Below, piece by piece: positions 41,674-50,956 of a stretch of 64,000 nucleotides of DNA. Source of the stretch: Sporosarcina sp. FSL K6-3457. GTDB taxonomy: Bacteria; Bacillota; Bacilli; Bacillales_A; Planococcaceae. The notes beneath the pieces were generated by a model that made no database searches, had not been told where the DNA came from, and saw only the letters and a list, made by a program, of their open reading frames with translations. The stretch spans positions 1,753,501 through 1,817,500 of the forward strand of contig NZ_JBBOWX010000001.1 of assembly GCF_038007285.1 (NCBI RefSeq), given 5' to 3'. A program made the translations under genes and the position numbers. Positions within the stretch are counted from its first letter, which is position 1. Every line of letters starts with the position of its first letter.

Positions 41674-42558
41674 ATGATCTTTAGAAAAAAACACGTTATT
41701 CCAACTCTATTCATACTACCAAGTATATTGTTATTAGGAATCTTCATTTACTTTCCACTCGTACAAAACTTCTATAATAGCTTTTTTGATTTTAGTGTAT
41801 TTTCACCAACGAAAGAGTATGTTGGATTTGCTGCTTTTGAATACTTGTTACAAGATAAAGTAATTGTTATTGCTTTTTTAAATAATATTAAATATGCAGT
41901 AATTTCAATGGTTTTTCAAGTCGCATTTGCTTTAATTTTAGCAACGATTTTGGAAGATAAATTATTTAGAAAAGTTGCTCCAGCTTTACGTATCATTTAT
42001 TTTATACCGGTGATGATTTCCATTTCTGTTATCGCGTTATTGTTTGGTTTCATCTACAATCCGCAAATGGGGCTTTTAAACAGCTTTTTAGAACTAATTG
42101 GACTCGAAAACTTGGCAATCCCTTGGTTAGGAAATGCGACTGCATCAATCTATGCAGTTATTGCCATGTCACAATGGCAAAGTATAGGCTTCATCACAAT
42201 GTTGTTCATTGTAGCCATCCAGAAAATTCCTAAAGATTTATATGAGGCGGCTGATATAGATGGTGCAGGAAAGGTTAGAAAATTTTTAAGTATTACCGTT
42301 CCACAAGTGAAGGAAACGATGTTTGTAAACACACTAATTACGATTACGGGGGCAATGTTGGTTTTCAATGAGCCCTATATCCTCACAAATGGCGGTCCAG
42401 GATTTAGCTCCATGACATTGTCAGTGCATATGTATCAACAAGGCTTTGTAAAAGATAATATGGGATATGCTTCAGCGGTAGCAACATTAATCTTTGCATT
42501 GACAGCGATTTTTGCCTTGATCCAAATAAAAGTTTCCGGAACTGGAAAGGATGAGTAG
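41674..42558 (+). CDS. frlN: Fructosamine ABC transporter permease
   Basis: 294 residues from ATG 41674 (AGAAGGTG upstream; the in-frame ATG at 41656 lacks a site). Six transmembrane helices and the EAA loop YEAADIDGAGKVRKFLSITVPQV of a MalF-type CUT1 permease. Position between frlO and frlM identifies the subunit. No ATPase gene is present in the operon, as in B. subtilis, where MsmX serves several importers. Confidence 0.88.
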   Translation: MIFRKKHVIPTLFILPSILLLGIFIYFPLVQNFYNSFFDFSVFSPTKEYVGFAAFEYLLQDKVIVIAFLNNIKYAVISMVFQVAFALILATILEDKLFRKVAPALRIIYFIPVMISISVIALLFGFIYNPQMGLLNSFLELIGLENLAIPWLGNATASIYAVIAMSQWQSIGFITMLFIVAIQKIPKDLYEAADIDGAGKVRKFLSITVPQVKETMFVNTLITITGAMLVFNEPYILTNGGPGFSSMTLSVHMYQQGFVKDNMGYASAVATLIFALTAIFALIQIKVSGTGKDE

Positions 42559-42559
42559 A

Positions 42560-43462
42560 GTGTCTAAAACAAAGACAAATGAAGATTACGTGGGACACAA
42601 TAAAATGACAAGATTCTTTACATCTATTGCAAAATTAAACTTACATGCTAAAGTTTCTAAGAATCTAATTCTTCTAGGGTTATTGTTTTTTGCCTTACTT
42701 ATCCTGTATCCACTTTTTTGGATGGTCATTTCATCATTAAAAAGCTATGATGAAATTTATAATAAGGTGTGGTCACTCCCCACAGAATGGCATTTCGAAA
42801 ACTATCTCACTGCATGGTCTAAAGGTATATCTAGTTATTTTTTGAATAGCTTAATTGTTACGCTATCAACAATCGTATTAGTCGTTGTAGTAGGGTCGAT
42901 GGCAGCGTTTACATTGTCTAGGTACAAATCAAGATGGATTGATTTCGCTTTAATTTTCATCATTGGGGGACTCATGATGAATCCTCAAGTAGCGTTAATC
43001 CCATTATTTGAAATGCTAACGTGGATGGATTTAATCAATACTCGGTGGGCGTTAATATTAACATATGTCGCCTTTAGATTGCCTTTGACCATTATATTAA
43101 TAAGAGCTTTCTTCTTAAGTATCCCTAAAGATTTAGAAGAATCAGCCATAATTGACGGATGCAGCGAGTTTGGTATCTATAGCAAAATTTATCTTCCGTT
43201 GTCAATCCCAATTATTATGACCGCAATTGTATTCACTGCATTTTTCGCTTGGAATGAGTTTTTGTTTGCGACTGTTTTTATTGATTCGGATGTATTAAAA
43301 ACAATCCCTTCTGGTCTGATGAATTTCAGGGATGCACTGCGTACAGATTGGGGCGTTCTACTAGCTGGAATGGTAATCGCATCTATTCCTATGATTATAT
43401 TATTGATTTTACTACAAAAATATTTAGTTAGAGGGCTGTCTGAGGGCTCTGTTAAAGGCTAA
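42560..43462 (+). CDS. frlM: Fructosamine ABC transporter permease
   Basis: MalG-type partner of FrlN: six transmembrane helices, EAA loop EESAIIDGCSEFGIYSKIYLPL and the C-terminal LVRGLSEGSVKG. I prefer GTG 42560, which lies just beyond the frlN stop with GGAAAGGATG 8 bases upstream; ATG 42551 would overlap frlN by 8 bp but sits too close to the ribosome site. Confidence 0.88.
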   Translation: MSKTKTNEDYVGHNKMTRFFTSIAKLNLHAKVSKNLILLGLLFFALLILYPLFWMVISSLKSYDEIYNKVWSLPTEWHFENYLTAWSKGISSYFLNSLIVTLSTIVLVVVVGSMAAFTLSRYKSRWIDFALIFIIGGLMMNPQVALIPLFEMLTWMDLINTRWALILTYVAFRLPLTIILIRAFFLSIPKDLEESAIIDGCSEFGIYSKIYLPLSIPIIMTAIVFTAFFAWNEFLFATVFIDSDVLKTIPSGLMNFRDALRTDWGVLLAGMVIASIPMIILLILLQKYLVRGLSEGSVKG

Positions 43463-43476
43463 AAGGAGGAAATTCC

Positions 43477-44292
43477 ATGAATTTAATAGCTGTTGGTGAT
43501 AATGTTGTGGATTGTTATTTGGATCAGAAAATCTATTATCCGGGTGGTAACTGTGTCAATGTAGCTGTAAATGCCAAAAGGAATGGTGCTGAAAATGTAG
43601 CTTATATTGGAATTTTTGGCTCTGACAGTATGGCGGAACATATCCAGTACGCATTAAAAGAGGAATCAATCGATTTTAGTCTTTCTCGAAAAGCAGATGG
43701 CCTTAGTGGCCAACCGCAAGTATCACTGACTTCAAGTGGTGATCGAGTATTTGTCGGGGGAGCTAAAAACACTGTACAGCATACATTAAAGCTTCGATTG
43801 ATTCAAGAAGATTTAGAGTTTATATCGAAATTTGATGTATGTCATATTAGTTGCTACTCTTCGATGGAAAGCGAACTTGCAAATGTTGCGACGATTATCG
43901 ATATTGCCTATGACTTTTCAAATAATTTAAAGTTGGATTATATTGGGTCCATTGCACAGCACATCACATACGCATTCTTCTCAGCTGCGGAATTAAATGA
44001 TCAAGAATTGAATACATTTATTGAACAGATAAAAGTACTGAACTTTGAAATAGCAGTGGTAACTCGCGGTAGTTTACCAGCATTATTTATTAAAAACGGG
44101 GAAATTTTCAAACAAAACTTAACACCGATTACTGTTGTGGATACGATGGGAGCAGGAGATAGTTTGATTGGAGCGTTTTTAGTTCATTATAAAAATGAAG
44201 TGACAATGGAAGAGTCCATTGAAAGAGCTACAAAATCTGCTGAAAAAACATGTGGATTCTATGGTGGATTTGGTTATCCGAAGGAATATTAA
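43477..44292 (+). CDS. frlD: Fructosamine 6-kinase (PfkB family)
   Basis: 271 residues of a PfkB/ribokinase-type sugar kinase. Signatures: the N-terminal YYPGGNCVNVAVNAKRNGA and YIGIFGSD, and the C-terminal DTMGAGDSLIGAFL with the catalytic Asp. It phosphorylates imported fructosamine at O6 to make the substrate of FrlB. AAAGGAGG lies 7 bases before the ATG and 14 bp separate it from frlM. Confidence 0.9.
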   Translation: MNLIAVGDNVVDCYLDQKIYYPGGNCVNVAVNAKRNGAENVAYIGIFGSDSMAEHIQYALKEESIDFSLSRKADGLSGQPQVSLTSSGDRVFVGGAKNTVQHTLKLRLIQEDLEFISKFDVCHISCYSSMESELANVATIIDIAYDFSNNLKLDYIGSIAQHITYAFFSAAELNDQELNTFIEQIKVLNFEIAVVTRGSLPALFIKNGEIFKQNLTPITVVDTMGAGDSLIGAFLVHYKNEVTMEESIERATKSAEKTCGFYGGFGYPKEY

Positions 44293-44370
44293 TGATAAAT
44301 TGTTTTATTGTACCTCTTCATGTAAAGTTAAATAACAGTAATATCATGATGTATTGATAGGAGTGTTATA

Positions 44371-45114
44371 ATGAAGAGTGAAAAAAAAGTGAATTCAGAT
44401 GACTCTGTTTTATTGTATGAGCAAATTAAAATTGGAATTAAAGAATTAATAAAAAAAAATAACTTAAAAGCTAGAGACAAGATACCAAACGAAACTGAAT
44501 TGGGGGAGATTTATAATGTAAGCCGAATCACGGTTCGGAGAGCTATAAAGGAATTAGTTGATGAAAATATTTTAGAAGTTATTAGAGGAAAAGGTACCTT
44601 TGTCAAAGCCACCAAAAAGAATATCCATTTATTGAATTTAAAAGGGTTTACAGAGGGCATGTCTACTGAGGAAAATAATATAGAGAAAAAAGTTATATAT
44701 AACAAAGTAGTTTCTGATGATCCTGATATACCAAGAGTTTTTTTACATGAATATAGTGAATTCCTAAAATTAGTTCGTATTGTGACAGATTCAGCTGGTC
44801 CTTTAAGTGTAGATTATGCCTATTTACCCAAAAGTATATATCCAGATATTGAAGCACTAATATCGGATAATGTATCTACTTTTAAAGTAATTAGAGAAAA
44901 TTATAATGTTAAGTTTACACGGGTTGAAAAAGAAGTTGAATATGTACATCCGTCATCTGAAATCTGTAAACATTTAGGTATTAATAAAATGTCAACTGTA
45001 ATTTTAGTAAAGAAAATAATCTATGGATCCAATAACTTGCCTGTCCATTATTCAAAATATTATTTGCTAGGTGACAGGGTTAAGTTTTATATAGATGCAG
45101 ATTATACCGAATAA
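44371..45114 (+). CDS. frlR: GntR/UTRA-family repressor of the frl operon
   Basis: 247 residues. An N-terminal GntR winged helix (LLYEQIKIGIKELI, DKIPNETELGEIYNVSRITVRRAIKELVDENILEVIRGKGTFV) is followed by a UTRA ligand-binding domain (about 95-240). UTRA proteins sense phosphorylated sugars; the ligand here is probably a fructosamine 6-phosphate. It is placed downstream of frlD in the same orientation. The likely operator is the palindrome at 39179. Confidence 0.9.
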   Translation: MKSEKKVNSDDSVLLYEQIKIGIKELIKKNNLKARDKIPNETELGEIYNVSRITVRRAIKELVDENILEVIRGKGTFVKATKKNIHLLNLKGFTEGMSTEENNIEKKVIYNKVVSDDPDIPRVFLHEYSEFLKLVRIVTDSAGPLSVDYAYLPKSIYPDIEALISDNVSTFKVIRENYNVKFTRVEKEVEYVHPSSEICKHLGINKMSTVILVKKIIYGSNNLPVHYSKYYLLGDRVKFYIDADYTE

Positions 45115-45148
45115 AAGTTCTGAATAATTGAGAATTGGATGGTGCAAA

Positions 45149-45820
45149 ATGATTAAGGGCATTATTTTTGACTTTGATGGCTTAATAGTAGATACCGAAA
45201 CTCATCAGTACCTCGTGCTGCAAGAAATTTTTTCTGAACACGAAAGTGAATTACCAATCGAACGCTGGCAACAAGAAATAGGGACACAGAGTGGCTTCTC
45301 ACCATTTGACTATTTGGAAGAAAAGATTGGACGAAAACTAGAACATCAAGTTTTACAAGAACAGTTTAAAGAGAAGTACCATGCTATATTAGCTAAGGAG
45401 AAGGCAAGAGCAGGCGTGGAAGACTATTTAAAAGCAGCCAAAGAGATGGGCTTAAAAATTGGTTTGGCTACAAGTTCTACATATCAATGGGTATCTACTC
45501 ATTTGAAAAACTTAAACTTATTCGATTACTTTGACTGCATTCAAACCTCGGATGATGTTGAGAAAGTAAAGCCTGACCCTGCATTATACTTACAAACTGC
45601 AATCGGTTTGGAGCTAGTTGTAGAAGAATGTCTCGTATTTGAAGACTCTGCAAACGGTGCATTAGCAGCTAAACGAGCAGGAATGAGTTGTGTGATTGTC
45701 CCGAACCAGGTAACTCACACAATGGATTTCTGCTCTGTCGAACACCGACTGGAATCGATGACGGATATGCTGCTGAAAGATATGATTGAGATTGTGAATA
45801 GTAGTCTTTCAAGAAGATAA
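45149..45820 (+). CDS. HAD-superfamily phosphatase / beta-phosphoglucomutase-like hydrolase
   Basis: 223 residues, HAD subfamily IA. Motif I GIIFDFDGLIVDTE, motif II LATSST, motif III Lys in VKPDP, and motif IV VFEDSANGALAAKRAG are intact. Relatives (YhcW, PgmB) act on sugar phosphates. Start ATG 45149 has GGATGG upstream; an in-frame TTG at 45128 is less likely. It lies 34 bp after frlR, and so probably belongs to the frl operon as an extra member, perhaps removing accumulating sugar phosphates. Confidence 0.85.
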   Translation: MIKGIIFDFDGLIVDTETHQYLVLQEIFSEHESELPIERWQQEIGTQSGFSPFDYLEEKIGRKLEHQVLQEQFKEKYHAILAKEKARAGVEDYLKAAKEMGLKIGLATSSTYQWVSTHLKNLNLFDYFDCIQTSDDVEKVKPDPALYLQTAIGLELVVEECLVFEDSANGALAAKRAGMSCVIVPNQVTHTMDFCSVEHRLESMTDMLLKDMIEIVNSSLSRR

Positions 45821-45829
45821 AACGTGTAG

Positions 45830-45864
45830 TCCCTCATTATACTTAGGAAAATGAGGGATTTTGA
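45830..45864 (+). terminator. Terminator of the frl operon
   Basis: TCCCTCATT pairs with AATGAGGGA, followed by TTTTGATTT. Confidence 0.75.
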
Positions 45865-46050
45865 TTTAGCTAAATTGGCTTTCAGCATTTCTATGAATTT
45901 TCTCCACTTAATCTGCAAATCCTGAATTAATTCGTTTAAGTAGATGAACCTCGGACTTTATCCTCGAATGTAATCAAAATTGCTTGTTCATATAAATGAA
46001 TCAATTTCATAATTGAGCAATCAACAATAAAATCCGAACAAGGTTGATTT

Positions 46051-46262
46051 GCGCTTCAGGCGGACGCTTTCCGCGGGCACGGCTTCAGCCAATCGAACAG
46101 CGTAGGGTTCGATTGGCCGTATTTCTGCGTTCTTTGCGGAAATTAAGGCATCTGCCCTCCTGCTCTCAACGCTTCGCTTTCACTCCCTTTAGGTCGCGGA
46201 AAACATTGTTCGCAAAAGCCGTTCTTCGTAACGGCTTTCGCAGGAGTCGCCGCCTTACGCTC
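46051..46262 (-). repeat. GC-rich intergenic repeat, copy 2
   Basis: About 210 bp, clearly richer in GC than its surroundings, sharing blocks with 19831-19954 in opposite orientation (CGATTGGCCGTATTTC, CTGCTCTCAACGC, GTTCGCAAAAGCCGTT). It also contains the CGGACGCTTTCCGCGGGC motif typical of intergenic repeats in Bacillaceae. Several inverted repeats within it could fold. The rest of the 640-bp gene-free interval 45865-46480 is AT-rich, with no other feature seen. Confidence 0.75.
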
Positions 46263-46484
46263 CAATCAACGAGAGTACAATATCATATTGACGAACAGTA
46301 AAATGAATTAAAAAATAATTATTCGTCTTTTTACTGGAAACAAGGAATTATGAAATTGACTCAAATACTAGGAAAAAATATCTTTACAATTCAATAATAT
46401 TATCTAACCGAAATGTCAGTAGAGCTGAATATCTTAATTTCATGATAAAATGGACATACTTTAATGAGAGAGGAAGTGTTTTTG

Positions 46485-47117
46485 GTGAAATCACCATTTA
46501 CATTCACGCATACAGCACCAACGGCGGGGTCTGGCAAGCAGGCAGCTATTTTCTTATTACATGGTATGGGAAGTAACGAAGAGGATTTGCCGCAGCTTGT
46601 CCAAGATTTTAAAGACAGCCATCATATTTTTAGTTTGCGTGGTCCTATTGTATCGAAACCGGGTTATGCTTATTTTACGATTGAAGAGATAGGTAAGCCA
46701 ATTCGACCTGTATTTGATGAAATTCTTACGTATATTCAATCCTTTATTCACGAGGCGATTGAGGAATTTGAGCTTGATGAGAATCGAATTTACGTGCTTG
46801 GCTTTAGTCAGGGGGCAATACTTGCGCAGTCTTTAGCGTTAACGATGGGCGATGTGATTCGTGGCGTTGTAGCGTTAAGTGGCTATATACCAGATTTCGT
46901 GAAGATGGATTATGCGAAGCGTCCAGTCGATCACTTGAACGCCTTTATTTCGCATGGGGAGTATGACTATATTATTCCTCCGCATTGGGGAAGAGAAAGT
47001 AAGGAATACTTCGAATCATTAGGTGCGAATGTAACCTTTAAGTCATACAATGACGGTCACGGTGTCACGCCAGAGAATCATCAAGATCTTGTGGCATTTT
47101 TACGTCAGTTTGAATGA
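46485..47117 (+). CDS. Phospholipase/carboxylesterase-type alpha/beta hydrolase
   Basis: 210 residues from GTG 46485 (AGAGGAAG 9 bases upstream; ATG 46464 is unsupported). The fold of the phospholipase/carboxylesterase family is visible: IFLLHGMGSNEEDL with the oxyanion-hole strand, nucleophile Ser in VLGFSQGAILAQSLAL, an acidic residue in HGEYDYIIPP and the catalytic His in NDGHGVTPE. Related bacterial enzymes hydrolyse short esters or acylated compounds; the natural substrate cannot be told. Monocistronic with its own terminator. Confidence 0.88.
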   Translation: MKSPFTFTHTAPTAGSGKQAAIFLLHGMGSNEEDLPQLVQDFKDSHHIFSLRGPIVSKPGYAYFTIEEIGKPIRPVFDEILTYIQSFIHEAIEEFELDENRIYVLGFSQGAILAQSLALTMGDVIRGVVALSGYIPDFVKMDYAKRPVDHLNAFISHGEYDYIIPPHWGRESKEYFESLGANVTFKSYNDGHGVTPENHQDLVAFLRQFE

Positions 47118-47122
47118 ATCAT

Positions 47123-47182
47123 AAATAAAATTAGGCTACCTGACACCATATTTTATGAGTGTTCGGTAGCCTAATTTTATTT
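47123..47182 (+). terminator. Terminator of the esterase gene
   Basis: A 17-18-bp perfect stem (AAATAAAATTAGGCTACC and complement). The loop region resembles a sequence at 16012-16041, so part of it is a small repeat. Confidence 0.85.
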
Positions 47183-47312
47183 CCAGAGTAAAAAGTCGAG
47201 TTATGAGTGAATAAGAACCTATATTTACAACTTGAAATAATTATGAAATGAACGGGAAGTATTAAATTATTAATTTCAACACAGCCTAAGTTAACCAGTC
47301 AAGCACCAAAAC

Positions 47313-47391
47313 TTTACAAACTTTAACGTAAAGTACCTTGTTTTTTATGAAATTTACAATACCTTTACAATAAAACCGTCGAAAATTTACA
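47313..47391 (+). promoter_or_regulatory. Pho-box-like repeats before pstS
   Basis: TTTACA occurs at 47313, 47353, 47364 and 47386, and TTTAAC at 47322. The pair at 47353 and 47364 has the exact 5-bp gap of PhoP direct repeats (consensus TT(A/T/C)ACA). Location in front of pstS supports control by phosphate starvation through PhoP. No phoPR genes are in the window. Confidence 0.7.
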
Positions 47392-47463
47392 TTCGGGCAT
47401 TACTCTAGTAATAGACAAAATGCGACAAAGAAAAGTTTCTAACCTATTTCTTGGAGGTAACAA

Positions 47464-48306
47464 ATGATCAGTTTGAAAAAAGTGAAATTGGGATTATTAA
47501 TGCTAACTCTATTTACTGTACTATCAGCATGTGCAAGCAATGAAGGGAATAACGGACAATCGTCAAAAGGTAGTAACGCAACAGTAGCTATTTCAGGATC
47601 AACATCCGTAGGGCCGCTTGCTGAAAAATTAGCTCACAAATATTCAGAGCAAGACAATACAAATATTGAAATCAATCAAATTGGTTCGTCCGCGGGTATT
47701 ACGAATGCAATTAGTGGAGTGTCTGAAATCGGTATGTCTTCACGTGACTTAAAGGAAGAAGAAATAGCAAGTGGATTGAATGAGGTAGTGATTGCTTATG
47801 ATGGAATTGTCGTAGTGACTCATCCAACAAACAAAGTAAAAGACCTGACGATGGAGCAAGTAAAGAAGATTTTTACTGGTGAAGTGACGAACTGGCAAGA
47901 GCTTGGTGGAGATGATCTGGAAATCGTTGTTGTCTCTCGGGAGGATGGTTCAGGTTCACGTGATGCTTTCCAAGAAATTGTAGAGTACAGCTCTGGTGAA
48001 TTAATCAGAAGTGCAATTATCGCAAGTGGGAACGGCAATATTAAAACAACAGTTGGGAACAATAAACATGCAGTGGGCTTTATTTCATTTGAATATATCG
48101 ATGACTCTATTTCTACGATCGATATTAATGGAGTCGAAGCAACTGCAGAAAATGTTCTAAAAGAACAATACAGTTTGTCTAGACCATTCTTATTTCTCTA
48201 TAAAGAAGGTCAATTAACAGATGCTGGTCAACGATTTATAGATTTTATCTTAAGTGAAGATGGACAACTCATTGCAGCAGAAGCAGGAGCAATTCCTGTG
48301 AAATAA
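47464..48306 (+). CDS. pstS: Phosphate ABC transporter substrate-binding lipoprotein
   Basis: 280 residues, lipoprotein signal with LSAC lipobox (LSACASNEGN), then the PstS fold with phosphate-binding loops ISGSTSVGPLAEKLA, IGSSAGITNAISG, GMSSRDLKEEE and VVSREDGSGSRDAF. It binds inorganic phosphate outside the membrane. TTGGAGG precedes the ATG. First gene of pstSCAB-phoU. Confidence 0.95.
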   Translation: MISLKKVKLGLLMLTLFTVLSACASNEGNNGQSSKGSNATVAISGSTSVGPLAEKLAHKYSEQDNTNIEINQIGSSAGITNAISGVSEIGMSSRDLKEEEIASGLNEVVIAYDGIVVVTHPTNKVKDLTMEQVKKIFTGEVTNWQELGGDDLEIVVVSREDGSGSRDAFQEIVEYSSGELIRSAIIASGNGNIKTTVGNNKHAVGFISFEYIDDSISTIDINGVEATAENVLKEQYSLSRPFLFLYKEGQLTDAGQRFIDFILSEDGQLIAAEAGAIPVK

Positions 48307-48363
48307 TGGATTCTTATAGAAAAACAAAACATAATTTTGAATGTGATTTTGGAGGAATAAAGT

Positions 48364-49278
48364 GTGTCTATCCCAACAACTAATAAGCAGACCGTAGAAA
48401 TCGGTAAAGTGAATAAAAGGAAGTATATGTTGGAGAAAGTGTCTTCAAAAGTTTTCATGATTTGTGCACTTCTTTCAGTCATAACTTTATTGTTAATCAT
48501 TGGATTTGTCTTTTATAAAGGAGCGCATCCCTTTGTAACAGGAGGCTATAGCTTCATAGACTTTATTTTTGGTACTGATTGGGTACCGAGTGAAGATAAA
48601 TTCGGTATCTTTCCCATGATTGTTGCATCCATTTTTGCAACAATTGGAGCCTTAATTATTGGGGTTCCGATTGGCTTATTTACAGCTATTTTCTTAGCGG
48701 AAATTGCTTCTAAAAGGGTCGCTAAAGTCATTTCGCCAGCCATTCAGTTGCTGGCGGGTATTCCATCTGTCTTATATGGTGTATTTGGACTTGCCATCAT
48801 TGTTCCCTTTTTACAAGATACTTTCGGTTTGGTGAAAGGACAAAGCTTACTAGCTGTTATTCTTGTGTTAGCCATCATGATGTTGCCAACAATTGTGACT
48901 GTAGCAGAGACGGCGATTCGTGCTGTGCCTCAAACATATCGTGAAGGTTCGTTAGCGCTTGGGGTATCCCAAATTGGGACAATCTTTAAAGTCATTGTAC
49001 CCGCAGCTAAGTCAGGAATTATGACGGCGATCGTATTAGGGTTAGGTAGAGCAATTGGTGAAACGATGGCAGTTATTTTAGTAGCTGGTAATAGTTTAAT
49101 CGTCCCTACGAGTCTAACAGATAGCGTTCGTCCATTGACGACAAATGTTGCCTTAGAAATGGGTTATGCCTTCGGTACACATCAAGAAATGTTATTTGCG
49201 ACAGGAATTGTTTTATTCTCATTTATATTAATTTTGAATTTTGTATTAGCAAAAATAAGTGCGAAGGGAGGCAACTAA
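48364..49278 (+). CDS. pstC: Phosphate ABC transporter permease
   Basis: 304 residues with six transmembrane helices and the PstC hallmarks (GIPSVLYGVFGLAIIVPF, TYREGSLALGVSQIGTIFKVIVPAAKSGI, GRAIGETMAVILVAGN). Start is GTG 48364 with GGAGGAATAAA upstream. One base separates its stop from the pstA ATG. Confidence 0.95.
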   Translation: MSIPTTNKQTVEIGKVNKRKYMLEKVSSKVFMICALLSVITLLLIIGFVFYKGAHPFVTGGYSFIDFIFGTDWVPSEDKFGIFPMIVASIFATIGALIIGVPIGLFTAIFLAEIASKRVAKVISPAIQLLAGIPSVLYGVFGLAIIVPFLQDTFGLVKGQSLLAVILVLAIMMLPTIVTVAETAIRAVPQTYREGSLALGVSQIGTIFKVIVPAAKSGIMTAIVLGLGRAIGETMAVILVAGNSLIVPTSLTDSVRPLTTNVALEMGYAFGTHQEMLFATGIVLFSFILILNFVLAKISAKGGN

Positions 49279-49279
49279 G

Positions 49280-50107
49280 ATGAGACAATTTAAAGATAAC
49301 TTGTTACGGGGATTCTTATGGTTATCAGCTTTCTTATCGGTTGCTGTCCTCGTCATGATTGTTGGATTTATCTTTTATAAAGGATTTGGTTTAATAAGTT
49401 TCGATTTCATTTTTGGTGATTATTCACCAACTGGAGGCGGCGGGATTTGGCCAATGATTGTAACAACTGTCTATACAATTGTTATTTCATTAGTCATTGC
49501 AACACCCATTGGGATATTAGCGGCTGTTTACTTGCAAGAATATGCTAAGCAAGGACGATTAGTAAAAATCATTCGTTTTGCAACAGAAAGTTTAACTGGA
49601 ATCCCCTCAATTATTTATGGTCTGTTTGGTGCAGTATTCTTTGTAACTACCTTAAAGTTAGGTATGTCTATTATTGCTGCTTCATTAACATTAACGATTA
49701 TTGTTTTGCCTGTTATCATTCGTACAACGGAAGAAGCATTAAAAACAGTACCAGCTTCGTATCGTGAAGGTTCGTTAGCACTTGGAAACACGAAGCTACA
49801 AACCTTATATAAGGTGATTTTACCTACTGCCATGCCAGGGATTCTATCGGGTATTATCCTCTCTATTGGACGAATTGTTGGCGAGTCAGCTGCCATCTTC
49901 TTAACTGCAGGAACTGTAGCTGCCATGCCAGAGGGGATCTTTTCATCAGCCAGAACGTTAACGGTTCATTCCTATTTAGTGACACAAGAATCTGGAGACA
50001 TTGAATTGGCTGCAGCAGTTGGTATTGTCCTAATCGTTATTATTTTGGCCATCAACCTTTCTGCAACATATATTTCGAAAAAATTAAATAAATCAACTAG
50101 CAAATAA
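49280..50107 (+). CDS. pstA: Phosphate ABC transporter permease
   Basis: 275 residues. Six transmembrane helices and the PstA signatures TGIPSIIYGLFGAVFF, SYREGSLALGNTKLQTLYKVILPTAMPGILSG and GRIVGESAAIFLTAG. ATG 49280 follows GGGAGG; an earlier GTG in frame (49259) would overlap pstC and is not needed. Confidence 0.95.
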   Translation: MRQFKDNLLRGFLWLSAFLSVAVLVMIVGFIFYKGFGLISFDFIFGDYSPTGGGGIWPMIVTTVYTIVISLVIATPIGILAAVYLQEYAKQGRLVKIIRFATESLTGIPSIIYGLFGAVFFVTTLKLGMSIIAASLTLTIIVLPVIIRTTEEALKTVPASYREGSLALGNTKLQTLYKVILPTAMPGILSGIILSIGRIVGESAAIFLTAGTVAAMPEGIFSSARTLTVHSYLVTQESGDIELAAAVGIVLIVIILAINLSATYISKKLNKSTSK

Positions 50108-50169
50108 CAAGCATGACAATCTGTACGTCAACGATCAAATAAAACCAAGTAGGGAAGGTATTATCGCAT

Positions 50170-50940
50170 ATGGAGCAACTTAAAGAAGGTACATCGAAAA
50201 TTAATGTGAAGGATTTAAACTTATTCTATGGTGAGAAACAAGCGCTGTTCGGTGTCGATCTTGCTATTCATGAAAAACAGGTAACTGCTTTAATCGGCCC
50301 TTCAGGTTGTGGGAAGTCAACTTTTTTACGAACATTAAATCGAATGAATGATTTAATTGATGGTGTGAAAATTACAGGTGAAGTTATCATTGATGGTGAA
50401 AGAATTTATCATTCAAATGATGTCATTAAATTACGTACAAAAGTGGGAATGGTCTTTCAAAAACCGAATTTATTCCCGATGAGTATTTATGATAATGTAG
50501 CCTATGGTCCAAGAGGGCAAGGTATAAAAAATAAAAAAGAATTAAATAGAATTGTGGAAGAGAGTTTACGCGGAGCAGCGATTTGGGACGAGGTAAAAGA
50601 CCGTCTTAAAACATCAGCACTAGGTTTGTCTGGAGGTCAGCAACAGCGTGTTTGTATTGCACGTGCAATTGCAATGAAACCAGATGTTATATTAATGGAC
50701 GAGCCTACTTCCGCATTAGACCCAATATCTACATTGAAAGTAGAAGAACTAATCTCAAACTTGAAAAAAGAGTATACAATTGTTATTGTTACTCATAACA
50801 TGCAACAAGCTGCACGAATCTCTGATAAAACAGCGTTTTTCTTAAATGGAGAAATCGTTGAATACGATGATACAGATAACATTTTTTCTACGCCAAAGGA
50901 TCAAAGAACAGAAGATTATGTAACGGGTCGATTCGGATAA
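50170..50940 (+). CDS. pstB: Phosphate ABC transporter ATP-binding protein
   Basis: 256 residues with Walker A (GPSGCGKST), ABC signature ([14 protein letters not shown]) and Walker B ([13 protein letters not shown]). The NRMNDLIDG segment after Walker A is typical of PstB. It energises PstCA in the cytoplasmic membrane and is 62 bp after pstA. Confidence 0.96.
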   Translation: MEQLKEGTSKINVKDLNLFYGEKQALFGVDLAIHEKQVTALIGPSGCGKSTFLRTLNRMNDLIDGVKITGEVIIDGERIYHSNDVIKLRTKVGMVFQKPNLFPMSIYDNVAYGPRGQGIKNKKELNRIVEESLRGAAIWDEVKDRLKTSALGLSGGQQQRVCIARAIAMKPDVILMDEPTSALDPISTLKVEELISNLKKEYTIVIVTHNMQQAARISDKTAFFLNGEIVEYDDTDNIFSTPKDQRTEDYVTGRFG

Positions 50941-50956
50941 CAGGGGAGGGGAACTC

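Noticed and set aside
46044..46301. 85-residue arginine-rich protein
   Set aside because: It lies wholly inside the GC-rich intergenic repeat, which is also present, not in frame, at 19.9 kb.
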